DNA of 34,516 nucleotides from an uncultured Eubacteriales bacterium (GTDB taxonomy: Bacteria > Bacillota > Clostridia > Oscillospirales > Oscillospiraceae): contig ONSQ01000013.1 of the NCBI GenBank assembly GCA_900320465.1, positions 1-34,516 on the forward strand, in the 5' to 3' direction. Below are positions 23,483 to 30,640 of the stretch, in pieces (within the stretch, counting starts at the first letter, position 1; the number at the start of each line of letters is the position of its first letter). The position numbers and the translations under genes were made by a program. A model generated the notes under the pieces. That model was given only the letters and a program-made list of their open reading frames with translations, was not told the origin of the DNA and searched no databases.

Positions 23483-24375
23483 ACACGACCGGAATCGTCT
23501 ATCGCCCGCCCTTTGAGGCAAACTCTCTGCTGCTGCAGGTGACCACCGGCTGCAGCCACAACAAATGCACGTTCTGTTATATGTACCCCGATGTTCCCTT
23601 CACCATGTGTCCCTTGGAGCAGGTGGAGGCCGATCTTGACGAGGCGGCGCTTTTCCGCCCGGACGTCAAGCGGGTGTTTCTGGAGCACGGCGATCCGTTT
23701 ACCATGCCCACGGAGCGCCTGCTGAAGATCGCGGAGCTGATCCACCGGAAGCTGCCCAGGGTGGATACCATCGCCATGTACGCTTCGATCCAAAACATCC
23801 GCCGAAAAACGGACGCCGAGCTGCGGCGCCTGCGCGACGCCGGGATCAACGGTCTGGACATCGGCGTGGAAAGTGGGCTGGATGAAGCGCTGACCAGGAT
23901 GAACAAGGGCCACACCGCACGCGAGAGCATCGAGCAGCTTCTGCGGCTGAAAAAGGCGGGGATCGATTTCACGCTGAACATCATCCTGGGCTGCGCCGGC
24001 GGGTCGCTGTGGCGGGAAAACGCGGAGGCCACGGCGGCCATGATCAATGCCGCAGCGCCCAGGCAGATCTTCACCGGCACCCTGCATGCCGAACCCGGCT
24101 GTAAGCTGTACGGGGAAATGCAGAGCGGCGCCTTCCAGGAATGCACCTTCCGTCAACTGCTGGATGAGCAGGAGCTGCTTCTCAACCGTCTGGAGTTGGA
24201 GGAGTGCTACTGCTTCGCCTCGCACCCGTCCAACGTCATGCCCATGCAGGGCTGGCTGCCCAAACACAAGCAGGACATGCTGGAGGCCGTGCGGGAGATG
24301 CGCGCTTACCTATCCGACCGCCTGGATGAGATCCCTGTCCGCGGCGGTGAAGGGGCTATTCTGAATCGGGAATAA
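23479..24375 (+). CDS. Radical SAM protein
   Basis: 298 residues from ATG 23479, which overlaps the restored HxlR stop. The cluster site is CSHNKCTFCYMY (Cys25, 30, 33), that is CX4CX2C instead of the classical CX3CX2C; I recall this form for a B12-independent group close to COG1032/HemN-like proteins. Further seen: EHGDPF, the SAM-contact strand GLDIGVESGLDE, and FTLNIILGCAGG. It uses S-adenosylmethionine to generate a radical; substrate unknown. Translationally coupled to the regulator. Confidence 0.92.
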   Translation: MNTTGIVYRPPFEANSLLLQVTTGCSHNKCTFCYMYPDVPFTMCPLEQVEADLDEAALFRPDVKRVFLEHGDPFTMPTERLLKIAELIHRKLPRVDTIAMYASIQNIRRKTDAELRRLRDAGINGLDIGVESGLDEALTRMNKGHTARESIEQLLRLKKAGIDFTLNIILGCAGGSLWRENAEATAAMINAAAPRQIFTGTLHAEPGCKLYGEMQSGAFQECTFRQLLDEQELLLNRLELEECYCFASHPSNVMPMQGWLPKHKQDMLEAVREMRAYLSDRLDEIPVRGGEGAILNRE

Positions 24376-24417
24376 CAGTCTGGACGCTCCACCCGGCAAG
24401 CAGCAGGAAAAAACTGT

Positions 24418-24452
24418 CCCCCGGTGCGGCAATTCGTTTGCCGCTCCGGGGG
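24418..24452. terminator. Bidirectional terminator between radical SAM and flavodoxin-fold genes
   Basis: Arms 24418-24432 and 24438-24452 pair with a single T-T mismatch around a 5-base loop. ATTCTCGTTTTATTT follows on the plus strand. The two flanking genes are convergent. Confidence 0.88.
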
Positions 24453-24461
24453 ATTCTCGTT

Positions 24462-25109
24462 TTATTTGACGTTTGAGAGCCGAACCAGTTCCGCGCCCAT
24501 CTGCCGGGCTTTTTCCAGATCCAGCGGGAACTGCTTTTCGTGGTGGGCCTTCTTATGCTCGGCGTCGAAGCCTGCCATGTTGAACTTGCTGTAGTCCTTG
24601 ACCTGCAGCGTGTCAAAGCTGCACAGCGTTTCCACCTTGCCGTTCAGGCTGCGGAAGGCGTTTGCCTGTTCGGTAAGCTTACGTTTGTACTGCAGCTGAT
24701 AGAAGGCCTGCGGCGCGTTCATCGTGAAGATCACGCCCACGTTGACCTTGCCGGTGAAGTAGTTGCTGTAATCGTCATAGGACAGCGTGCAGAAGTGCAG
24801 CCGCTCCACGAAGGCGTGGAACTGACTGGTCGTATCGCCGAGATAAATGGGCGAGCCGATCAGCAGCACGTCGGCGGCGAAGACGCGGTCCAGCAGCGGG
24901 CTGAGGTCGTCTTTCCAGAAGCACTTGCAGCGCTCGCCGTCCCTGCGCTTGCACAGAAGGCAGCTGCGGCAGCCGGTGAAATTCAGATCATAGAGGTCGA
25001 TGTATTCGGTCTCGGCTCCGGCCTCCTCCGCGCCCTTCTGGGCCGCCTTCAGAAGCTGCGCCGTGTTCCAGTTCTTGCGGGGACTTGCGTTGAGTATGAT
25101 GGCTTTCAT
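24462..25109 (-). CDS. Flavodoxin-fold NAD(P)H oxidoreductase, second copy type
   Basis: 215 residues from ATG 25109, after GAGGAGAACGCT. FMN loop NASPRKNWNTAQLL near residue 8; flavin-side loop IGSPIYLGDTTSQFHAFVER. A Cys cluster CRSCLLCKRRDGERCKC lies between them, matching the spacing of iron-sulfur flavoproteins (CX2CX2C...C) and so possibly holding a [4Fe-4S] cluster. It differs from the 21996-22544 product in length and in this cluster. Role in redox balance is inferred. Confidence 0.92.
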   Translation of the reverse strand: MKAIILNASPRKNWNTAQLLKAAQKGAEEAGAETEYIDLYDLNFTGCRSCLLCKRRDGERCKCFWKDDLSPLLDRVFAADVLLIGSPIYLGDTTSQFHAFVERLHFCTLSYDDYSNYFTGKVNVGVIFTMNAPQAFYQLQYKRKLTEQANAFRSLNGKVETLCSFDTLQVKDYSKFNMAGFDAEHKKAHHEKQFPLDLEKARQMGAELVRLSNVK

Positions 25110-25142
25110 AGCGTTCTCCTCACATGGAATCCTTCATGTTTC

Positions 25143-25171
25143 ATTATACCCGCAAAGCGCCTCGGTGTCCA
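25143..25171 (-). promoter_or_regulatory. Promoter of the second flavodoxin-fold gene
   Basis: On the minus strand TGGACA (25166-25171) and TATAAT (25143-25148) are spaced 17 bases, 33 bases before the start codon. The -10 context GGGTATAAT resembles 13856-13864. Confidence 0.75.
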
Positions 25172-25205
25172 GCCGCCCTGCGGCAGACCTGCGGACTCTA
25201 ACAGG

Positions 25206-25233
25206 AAAAGCGCCGGGACATCCCGGCGCTTTT
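25206..25233. terminator. Bidirectional terminator
   Basis: A perfect 12-bp stem AAAAGCGCCGGG/CCCGGCGCTTTT (25206-25217 with 25222-25233) with a 4-base loop and T-rich tail. It most likely ends the dehydrogenase transcript from 25299-26237. Confidence 0.93.
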
Positions 25234-25298
25234 GTTGTTGCTGCAAGATGCGGAAACGATCCCAAACAGGTCATTTCCGTCAAATTGGAATTATATCT

Positions 25299-26237
25299 TC
25301 AAATCTGATTAAGTCTGCACTCCGGGAGTTCCCCATTCATCACTTTCTTGATATTACTGATGAAGAAGTCATAGCGTTTTTTATGATACTTCACGCCGTC
25401 CGGAAGTCCGGCCGTATGTGGAGTCAGGATTACATGATTCAAGTCCCGCAATGGATTATCCATACTTAATGGCTCATCCTCATATACATCCAGACATGCT
25501 CCTCCAATGCGGCCTTGCTTTAATGCCAGTATCAGCTGGCCCTGGTCAATGACCGCGCCTCTTGACGTGTTGATCAGGACTGCGTCCGACTTCATTTTGT
25601 CGAACACATGAGAATCGATCATATGCCGCGTGTTTTCATTCAAGGGAATATGGATGCTGATGATATCGCTCTCACGGTAAATAATATCCAAGTCTTTTTG
25701 CTGTACGCCGGCTATATCAAACGGCTTATGACTGTATCCCAAGACGTTCATATGAAAGGCATTGCAATACGCCGCGACCTTTTTCCCTACGTTTCCGAGA
25801 CCAATGATTCCGATCGTTTTTTCAGAAAGCTCTGCTCCCTTGTATTGCAGTTCTCCTTCATCCCGGTGAGACTTCAGGAACGAATCGAGGTATGTGATAT
25901 TCTTATACCAGCAGAGGATGAAGGCCATCACATGCTCGGCAACCGCGTTCGCATTCACACCGGCAGCATTACAGACTTGAACGCCGTATTTGGTGCAGTC
26001 TTCCAGATTTACATTGTCATACCCCGCACCGGTTTGGATCAGTTTAAGTCCGGGCGCTTTTTCCAGCAGCGCCGCGTTGATTTTGATATGCTCCGGTATG
26101 AGCACGTCTGCGTCTCTTAATTCTTCTTCTGCTGCTTCATAAGGATGCAGAATTCTTACTTCCCACTCCTCCGGAAAGCTGTTGATTATCTGTTCTTTTG
26201 CTGCGTGCGGGAAACTTCCGATGATCACGATTTTCAT
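25299..26237 (-). CDS. D-isomer specific 2-hydroxyacid dehydrogenase (NAD-dependent)
   Basis: 312 residues from ATG 26237; GAGGCGG lies upstream, and a GTG nine bases earlier is an alternative. These enzymes interconvert 2-hydroxyacids and 2-ketoacids with NAD(H) in the cytoplasm. Seen: the Rossmann motif GIIGLGNVG (about residues 143-151), catalytic Arg226 (INTSRGAVID), Glu255 (DVYEDEP) and His274 (LTPHTAGLP), all present. Substrate unknown; phosphoglycerate or hydroxypyruvate-type members look alike. Base composition is more AT-rich than the genes before 25109. Confidence 0.94.
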   Translation of the reverse strand: MKIVIIGSFPHAAKEQIINSFPEEWEVRILHPYEAAEEELRDADVLIPEHIKINAALLEKAPGLKLIQTGAGYDNVNLEDCTKYGVQVCNAAGVNANAVAEHVMAFILCWYKNITYLDSFLKSHRDEGELQYKGAELSEKTIGIIGLGNVGKKVAAYCNAFHMNVLGYSHKPFDIAGVQQKDLDIIYRESDIISIHIPLNENTRHMIDSHVFDKMKSDAVLINTSRGAVIDQGQLILALKQGRIGGACLDVYEDEPLSMDNPLRDLNHVILTPHTAGLPDGVKYHKKRYDFFISNIKKVMNGELPECRLNQI

Positions 26238-26267
26238 TTCATTCACCGCCTCTGATCCCACTTGTCC

Positions 26268-26849
26268 TCAGCCCGTACAGGCGTTCTCCGCCGTGCGGGA
26301 ATTCTGCCTGGAAAGCCGCTCGAGAAGCTCCCTGGCCTCACGAACGACTTCTTCATTCCCGTTATGGTTTACAAGCGCGCCCAGCATATTCTCCAGTTCT
26401 CCCCTGTATACGGGCCCCGGCTCATCCTCGCTCTCTTCCGCGCCCGGCATGCTCTTCCCGCCGCGCCACGGAGCCACACCGGGGACGGCTCTTGCTGCAA
26501 GGGATGGAAGTGTATCCTTCATACAGGACAGCATTCTGAGGATCTGGGTATCGTCTTCTGATTCAAGGACCTCTTCTATCATATCGGTCCCCCACTCGAG
26601 ACACTTTTTCTCCAAAAGCCCATACTTCTCCGAATAGTGCCCGAACGGTCCGTCCACCTCTTCCAGGCTTGTGACGCTTACGATGTCGTCTTGAAAAAAC
26701 AGCACCGGGGTAAGCAGCAAAGCCTCCTGATCGCAGCCGTATTCATGAAAGACATATTCACGGCCGCAATACGATACGATCCCCTCGTAGACTTCTCCTG
26801 AGGCGGTAAGGATCCTTACGCAATTGTCATCAAAACTTTTCAGTTCCAT
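26268..26849 (-). CDS. Uncharacterised protein, possibly Sm-like N-terminal domain
   Basis: 193 residues from ATG 26849, with GAGGG upstream. The first 60 residues (MELKSFDDNCVRILTASGEV, YEGIVSYCGREYVFHEYG) form a small beta-rich domain like others I recall from Lachnospiraceae and may be Sm-like. The rest is acidic and helical, ending in a Leu-rich EVVREARELLERL segment. No membrane or signal sequence. Its last 11 residues resemble the end of the next gene (see the repeat entry). Function unknown. Confidence 0.75.
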   Translation of the reverse strand: MELKSFDDNCVRILTASGEVYEGIVSYCGREYVFHEYGCDQEALLLTPVLFFQDDIVSVTSLEEVDGPFGHYSEKYGLLEKKCLEWGTDMIEEVLESEDDTQILRMLSCMKDTLPSLAARAVPGVAPWRGGKSMPGAEESEDEPGPVYRGELENMLGALVNHNGNEEVVREARELLERLSRQNSRTAENACTG

Positions 26850-26924
26850 ATCTGTATTCCCTCGCCATACGGCAAAGTTCCTCTCAAACAGTTGTCTTAA
26901 CCCGTATAGGCGTCCTCCGCCGTG
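26272..26924. repeat. Imperfect 24-bp direct repeat at the 3' ends of two genes
   Basis: Bases 26272-26295 and 26901-26924 match at 22 of 24 positions (CCCGTACAGGCGTTCTCCGC versus CCCGTATAGGCGTCCTCCGC for the first twenty). Each encodes a gene's C-terminal residues, ending TAENACTG and TAEDAYTG. The copies are 629 bases apart and bracket the 26268-26849 gene. Confidence 0.8.
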
Positions 26925-27307
26925 TTGCGGAAGTCCTGCTTTGCCAGCCACGCGGCTTCCTCGTCGGTCTCGGGGATGTCGATGCGCTCGATCTTGAAGA
27001 TGACCGGGCGGGTGCCGTCGTTGCAGCAGGCGATCATCATGCGGTCGTCGTTCGTCCAGCCCTGCATGATCGAGCCGCCCTGCAGCGCCGCATACACATA
27101 GCGGCTCACGGCGTCCCAGGCCTCGCCGCAAAACCTGCCGTTCATGAGATGATAGAAGTCGTCCTGCTGCGGCGTGCGCTTGAGCAGAAAGGTGTCGCCC
27201 TTCTTGAAAAACGGGCATGGCCCGGATCTCGGATCGGCCAGATAGGCCTCCTGGTATTCCGGAAAGCACTTGGTGTCCAGCACCGTGATCCTGCATTCGT
27301 GTTTCAT
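26897..27307 (-). CDS. TIGR04076-like family protein
   Basis: 136 residues from ATG 27307. The N-terminus CRITVLDTKCFPEYQEAYLA followed by CPFFKKGDTFLL and the late MIACCNDGTRPVIFKIERI segment recall TIGR04076 small proteins, with conserved Cys residues that could bind metal. Function is unknown. It lies 47 bases upstream of the 26268-26849 gene on the same strand, so the two are probably co-transcribed. Confidence 0.7.
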   Translation of the reverse strand: MKHECRITVLDTKCFPEYQEAYLADPRSGPCPFFKKGDTFLLKRTPQQDDFYHLMNGRFCGEAWDAVSRYVYAALQGGSIMQGWTNDDRMMIACCNDGTRPVIFKIERIDIPETDEEAAWLAKQDFRNTAEDAYTG

Positions 27308-27343
27308 GACTTCTTTCTCTCCCCTCATTCTCTGTTTATAAGA

Positions 27344-27562
27344 TCATATCACGATTACCGGCCTTTCGGAAGTCTGAACCGGAAAAACAGAAAGCACAGA
27401 ACCGGGATCATCCATCCGTTTCTGTGCTTTCCTTCTGTTATAGGCTTTCGGGTTTTCGCTTTTGCGTGTCACCGGGCTGATGGCCCAGACCGTCCGCCTG
27501 CCTGCGTCCAGCTCCCGCTTTTTCTTTTTCGAGAGCTTATCATACGGGATATACTTCTCCAT
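27344..27562 (-). CDS. Small conserved basic protein, C-terminus possibly extended
   Basis: 72 residues from ATG 27562, after AAGGAGGGATCCGCA. The N-terminal 50 residues (MEKYIPYDKLSKKKKRELDA, then SENPKAYNRRKAQKRMDD) match a small lysine- and arginine-rich family I recall in Clostridia, usually about 55-65 residues. The last 20 residues are read through an intrinsic terminator and look unlike the family, so the original stop may have been lost. Role unknown; nucleic-acid binding is possible given its charge. Confidence 0.75.
   Translation of the reverse strand: MEKYIPYDKLSKKKKRELDAGRRTVWAISPVTRKSENPKAYNRRKAQKRMDDPGSVLSVFPVQTSERPVIVI
27390..27431 (-). terminator. Intrinsic terminator overlapping the end of the small basic protein gene
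   Basis: GAAAGCACAGAA (27390-27401) pairs with TTCTGTGCTTTC (27420-27431) over 12 bp with an 18-base loop. On the minus strand it is followed by TGTTTTTCC. It lies inside the reading frame, about 46 bases before its stop. Confidence 0.8.
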
Positions 27563-27651
27563 TGCGGATCCCTCCTTTTATTGTATGAACAAGGGTACTA
27601 TAATCGGTCAAGCTCGCTCTTGTCAAGGCCGCAGACCGTGCGTCACTATTT

Positions 27652-27713
27652 GATGACCTCATGATCCCCTGCAAGGCTTTGGCTTGTCGGGTATCATGAG
27701 GTCATCGTTTTTT
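27652..27713 (+). terminator. Strong terminator oriented on the plus strand, no plus-strand gene upstream
   Basis: A 14-bp perfect stem (27652-27665 with 27693-27706), with a smaller inner stem, is followed by GTTTTTTC on the plus strand. The serine hydrolase gene ends at 27741 on the minus strand, where the same stem lacks a U-run after it. The gap 27563-27740 otherwise holds only a weak minus-strand promoter for the small basic protein. Confidence 0.8.
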
Positions 27714-27740
27714 CTGTTTGGATGAAACCACCGGGCCTGT

Positions 27741-28742
27741 TCAAATCTTCTGCAGATCGTTTTTCAGGATCGCAAAGCCGAGCTGCTCGGCATTGACCAG
27801 ACCGTAGTTGACCGCCACGGCCACGGCGCATTTCGTCTTTCGGTTGAGACCGAGCCAAGCGCTGAACGCTCCGGCCGAGCCGGTGTGCCAGCTGATGGGC
27901 GCGTCCTTTTCCAGCCGCCAGGCAAGACCGCTGTTCGCGTTCTTTTCGCAGGGGCCGTGGACTTCGTGACACACTTCAAGATAGGGCAGCGAGCCGTCCA
28001 GATTCTTTTCCGCGAAGCGCAGCAGATCGCCAACGGTGGAATTGAGCGCGCCGGCCGGGGCGATCGCGTCGCTCTTTTCCCACTGCCAGCAGCGGCAGGG
28101 ATTCTCCTTGCGGTCGTAGCCGGTCAAGTCCACGTTGCCGAGGAAGGTGTTCTCGAGGCCCAGATCCTCCCGGATGTAGCGCGTAAGGCTGTCCCAGAAG
28201 CCCTCCCCGCTGACCTGCCCGACGATGTAGCCGAGGATGCTCATGCCGATGTTGGAATAGACGAACTTATAGGGCTTGTCCTCCAGAACGGTGTCCCGCA
28301 CGATCTTCAGCATGCCCGCCTCGTCCGGATAGCCGCGGAAGGGATTGGTGTGGAACAATCCGCCCTCGCGGTTCATTTTCAGGAAGAAGGGCAGCGTCGT
28401 GAGCGTGGTATAGGGCTGGGTCGTATAGCCGGACGTGTGGGTCGCCAGCTTTTCAAGATACGGATAGTACCGCTCCGGCAGGCCGGGGATATACCGGTCG
28501 ATCGGCGTATGGAGATCGAGCTTGCCCTCGGCGAGATATTTCGCCAGAAGCGAGGTCGTAAAGGGCTTGCAGATCGAGCCGACGGGATAGACGAGCTGCG
28601 TGCCGCCGACTTCTTTCCCATCCGGCCCCAGATGCAGGAACTCCGTTTCCCCGTTCCGGAAAATGCCGATGCTCAGCTCCACATGATGCCGGCCTTTGCA
28701 GAGCTTGTCGATTTCTTTTTGTGCCGCTGCGCTGAAGTTCAT
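27741..28742 (-). CDS. Serine hydrolase of the beta-lactamase/class C penicillin-binding fold
   Basis: 333 residues from ATG 28742, after GGAGGGACAGAGCC. Motif 1 GSICK (Ser56, Lys59), motif 2 YSN in FVYSNIGMS, motif 3 HTG in WHTGSAG, all in the expected order. No signal peptide, so probably cytoplasmic, and more likely an esterase or peptidase than an antibiotic-resistance enzyme. Its upstream region has been cut by an IS110 remnant about 50 bases before the start. Confidence 0.93.
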   Translation of the reverse strand: MNFSAAAQKEIDKLCKGRHHVELSIGIFRNGETEFLHLGPDGKEVGGTQLVYPVGSICKPFTTSLLAKYLAEGKLDLHTPIDRYIPGLPERYYPYLEKLATHTSGYTTQPYTTLTTLPFFLKMNREGGLFHTNPFRGYPDEAGMLKIVRDTVLEDKPYKFVYSNIGMSILGYIVGQVSGEGFWDSLTRYIREDLGLENTFLGNVDLTGYDRKENPCRCWQWEKSDAIAPAGALNSTVGDLLRFAEKNLDGSLPYLEVCHEVHGPCEKNANSGLAWRLEKDAPISWHTGSAGAFSAWLGLNRKTKCAVAVAVNYGLVNAEQLGFAILKNDLQKI

Positions 28743-28793
28743 GGCTCTGTCCCTCCTGCAGTTTCGATGACTTCATTTGACTGCTGCTGTTCT

Positions 28794-28807
28794 GACATGA
28801 TCATGTC
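28794..28807. promoter_or_regulatory. 14-bp palindrome in a truncated promoter region
   Basis: GACATGATCATGTC is perfectly self-complementary. The overlapping TTCTGACATGAT (28790-28801) is identical to 13846-13857, which continues there into TTATAC to make the minus-strand TATAAT box. Here the match stops at that point and foreign sequence begins. Confidence 0.65.
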
Positions 28808-28810
28808 TGC

Positions 28811-28957
28811 ATGTGGGAGCCGTCCTTCAAGGCTTATCTCGCCAAAAAGCGCGCCGAGGGCAAGCATTACAACGTCGCTATCTCTCACGCAGCCAAGAAG
28901 CTGGTACGGCTGATCTTTGCCTTACAAACGTCTGGCAAAGCCTTTCAGCCTGCCTAA
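28811..28957 (+). pseudogene. IS110-family transposase, C-terminal remnant
   Basis: 48 codons in one frame, WEPSFKAYLAKKRAEGKHYN and on through VAISHAAKKLVRLIFALQTS to a TAA stop, match the end of IS110/IS116/IS902 transposases (usually about 400 residues). The DEDD and serine-site domains are absent, so the element is dead. The ATG at the start is chance. No IS110 element ends can be recognised with confidence. Confidence 0.8.
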
Positions 28958-29591
28958 CCTTACCTTGTGCTTTTCATTCAGAGCGCCCTGCCGGACACTC
29001 GGTTTGCTATACCCTTTTTGCGTTCTTTACCAATTCACTGCTTTTTCTCTTTTGCGGCTTGACTTTTATTAGTTAGTCTTTTCTTCAATGAACAGCGCCC
29101 TGCCTATTCTCTGAATTACCTGACACCGAATCTGAATTACCTGACACCGAAGCAGTACCGTGAGTCCAATTCTGCTGCGGTCACTGCCTGATTCCCTGCT
29201 TTTCTCATTCTATTTTTTCAGACTCACGTGTCCAATTTTTGTTGACTAGTACAGGGGAAGAAGGCTTCGAAGAGTCCCTTCCAAATTTCAATAACTTTTT
29301 TACATCATTTCTTGTCCATAATTTTTAAAAATCAGCATTTTCATGTACCGGTCAGTTCATTAATTTTTTACAGTTTTCACCGCGTTGGGGTCAGATTGGG
29401 GTCAATCCGGCCATTGCGGAACTGCGTCAAAAAGTGAAATGCATATATGCAGTTTTTTGCGGCTCCATTTCCATCCGTGCATCTCTTCTGAAGAGCGTGT
29501 AAGAAGACTTGTCGTTACGAATGAACTCAGTCTCTCTTGCGTGCATATGGTAAGAGTCCGAACAACATGGTATATTGTATTAGCAGAATTG
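28958..29591. other. AT-rich, gene-poor stretch with mobile-element debris
   Basis: No convincing gene. It contains the 21-bp tandem repeat at 29110-29151, two related GTCCAATT-containing segments (29164-29173 and 29230-29240 area) resembling ends of IS elements, and a short duplication TTGGGGTCA (29385-29393 and 29396-29404). Composition is clearly more AT-rich than the rest of the window. Open frames here are short and lack ribosome sites. Confidence 0.6.
29110..29151. repeat. Two perfect tandem copies of a 21-bp sequence
   Basis: TCTGAATTACCTGACACCGAA is present at 29110-29130 and 29131-29151. IS21-family elements carry multiple short repeats of similar length near their ends, so this may be an IS end remnant; that link is inference. 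Confidence 0.85.
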
Positions 29592-29711
29592 AGTAGGTGC
29601 GGATCAACTACGTTAAAAATGAAAGCCGTAGAAGATAACCACAAAAGGCAGCCAAAACGCATAATCGATGTGGCCGATACCGAACAGTTTCTACAGATCA
29701 TCCATATGTAA
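29592..29711 (+). pseudogene. Remnant of a Bro-N / DinD-like domain protein
   Basis: In one frame the sequence reads LKMKAVEDNHKRQPKRIIDV followed by ADTEQFLQII and a stop. In DNA-damage-inducible DinD, RhuM and Bro-N antirepressor proteins the corresponding region is LKMKAADGK...TDVANTEQLFRIIQSIPS. Upstream and downstream parts of the domain are missing. The similarity is short, so the call is tentative. Confidence 0.4.
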
Positions 29712-29834
29712 AATGATCACATAAGCGGCATTCGGCACTATATCGCTGTAGCGATACAGGGCTGAGGAATGCTTTCTTTTGCGGAGTCGAGGCTGTGATC
29801 AAGCCGGAATCATTACGAACAGAGGTGGAAAAAC

Positions 29835-30489
29835 TTGTCGCGTATGATCACTTTTGCAGGTATCATCAACGCCCGCGATCTGGGCGGGCTGACAACAACA
29901 GAAGGGAAAACGATCCGCAAGGGTTTGCTGCTCCGTACGGCAAATCTCTCCCAGGCGACTGAGGCTGATCTCGCAAAGCTGCGGCAGGATTACTGTCTCT
30001 CCTCAATCATTGATCTACGCACGGCGGTTGAACGAAGGGAGAAGCCAGATCGCATTCCGGAAGGCGTAGAGGTTCAAATCCATCCCATTTTTGACGAAGC
30101 CACGGCGGGGATCACCCGTGAGGGCGAAACACCGAGTCCGTTCTCTCTGCCGGATATGGTCTCTCTGTACCGAACGATGATTGTGGCCGAGCCCTGCCGT
30201 GCCGCGCTTCACGAAGTTCTGACTGCGATCTTTGCGCATGACTTCGAGAAGGGCGCCGTGCTTTGGCACTGCACCGCGGGGAAAGACCGCTGCGGCATCA
30301 TTGCGCTCCGGCCGCCCTGAACCGGTCGCTGCGGCATCCAGAGACGCTTTTCTGGCGCTGCCTAAGTACCTGGAATCCGCCTTCCGCGCGATTGATGAAG
30401 ACTATGGCAGCTCCGAGCCTTACCTGACCCGTGGTCTGCAAATTCCAAAATCGCTGCTCGACGAGTTCAGAAACAAACTATTGGAATAA
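29835..30489 (+). pseudogene. Tyrosine phosphatase family gene, frameshifted with internal deletion
   Basis: The first part (to 30320) is a normal Y_phosphatase3-type N-terminus: NARDLGGL, LLLRTANLSQATEADLAKL and the active-site loop HCTAGKDR with Cys and Arg intact. After CGII the frame is lost and stops. The C-terminal part continues in the +1 frame (FLALPKYLESAFRAIDEDYG, then PYLTRGLQIPKSLLDEFRNK) to 30489. Roughly 30-45 residues between them are missing. A 12-bp direct repeat CGCTGCGGCATC (30288-30299 and 30327-30338) lies at the junction. Start: TTG 29835 fits the GAGGTGG site better than ATG 29844. Confidence 0.8.
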
Positions 30490-30556
30490 ACAGTCAGATA
30501 CCCAGGTATCTCGCTCCGCTGCGGATTACCTGGGGATTCTTATGGGAAATACTTTC

Positions 30557-30622
30557 TTATCGGCAAGAATTTTTCTATTATAGTTAAATTTTGTTTACTT
30601 CTTGCCGATAATGGCGTATACT
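30557..30622 (+). promoter_or_regulatory. Operator-promoter of the Fic operon
   Basis: A perfect 13-bp inverted repeat TTATCGGCAAGAA (30557-30569) and TTCTTGCCGATAA (30599-30611) is separated by 29 AT-rich bases. TTTACT (30594-30599) and TATACT (30617-30622) form a promoter with a 17-base spacer, so the right arm fills the spacer between the boxes. Binding of a protein to both arms would block or loop the promoter. Confidence 0.75.
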
Positions 30623-30640
30623 CTACTCGAGGTGGTTTGT

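Noticed and set aside
28813-29076. An 87-codon plus-strand frame after the serine hydrolase
   Set aside because: Another frame over the same bases gives a clear IS110 transposase tail, and this one has no homology or ribosome site.
29110-29151. CRISPR array
   Set aside because: The two 21-bp copies are directly adjacent with no spacer, there are only two, and no cas gene is present.
29402-29701. A 99-codon minus-strand frame in the AT-rich scar
   Set aside because: No ribosome site or recognisable motif, and it lies opposite the Bro-N-like remnant.
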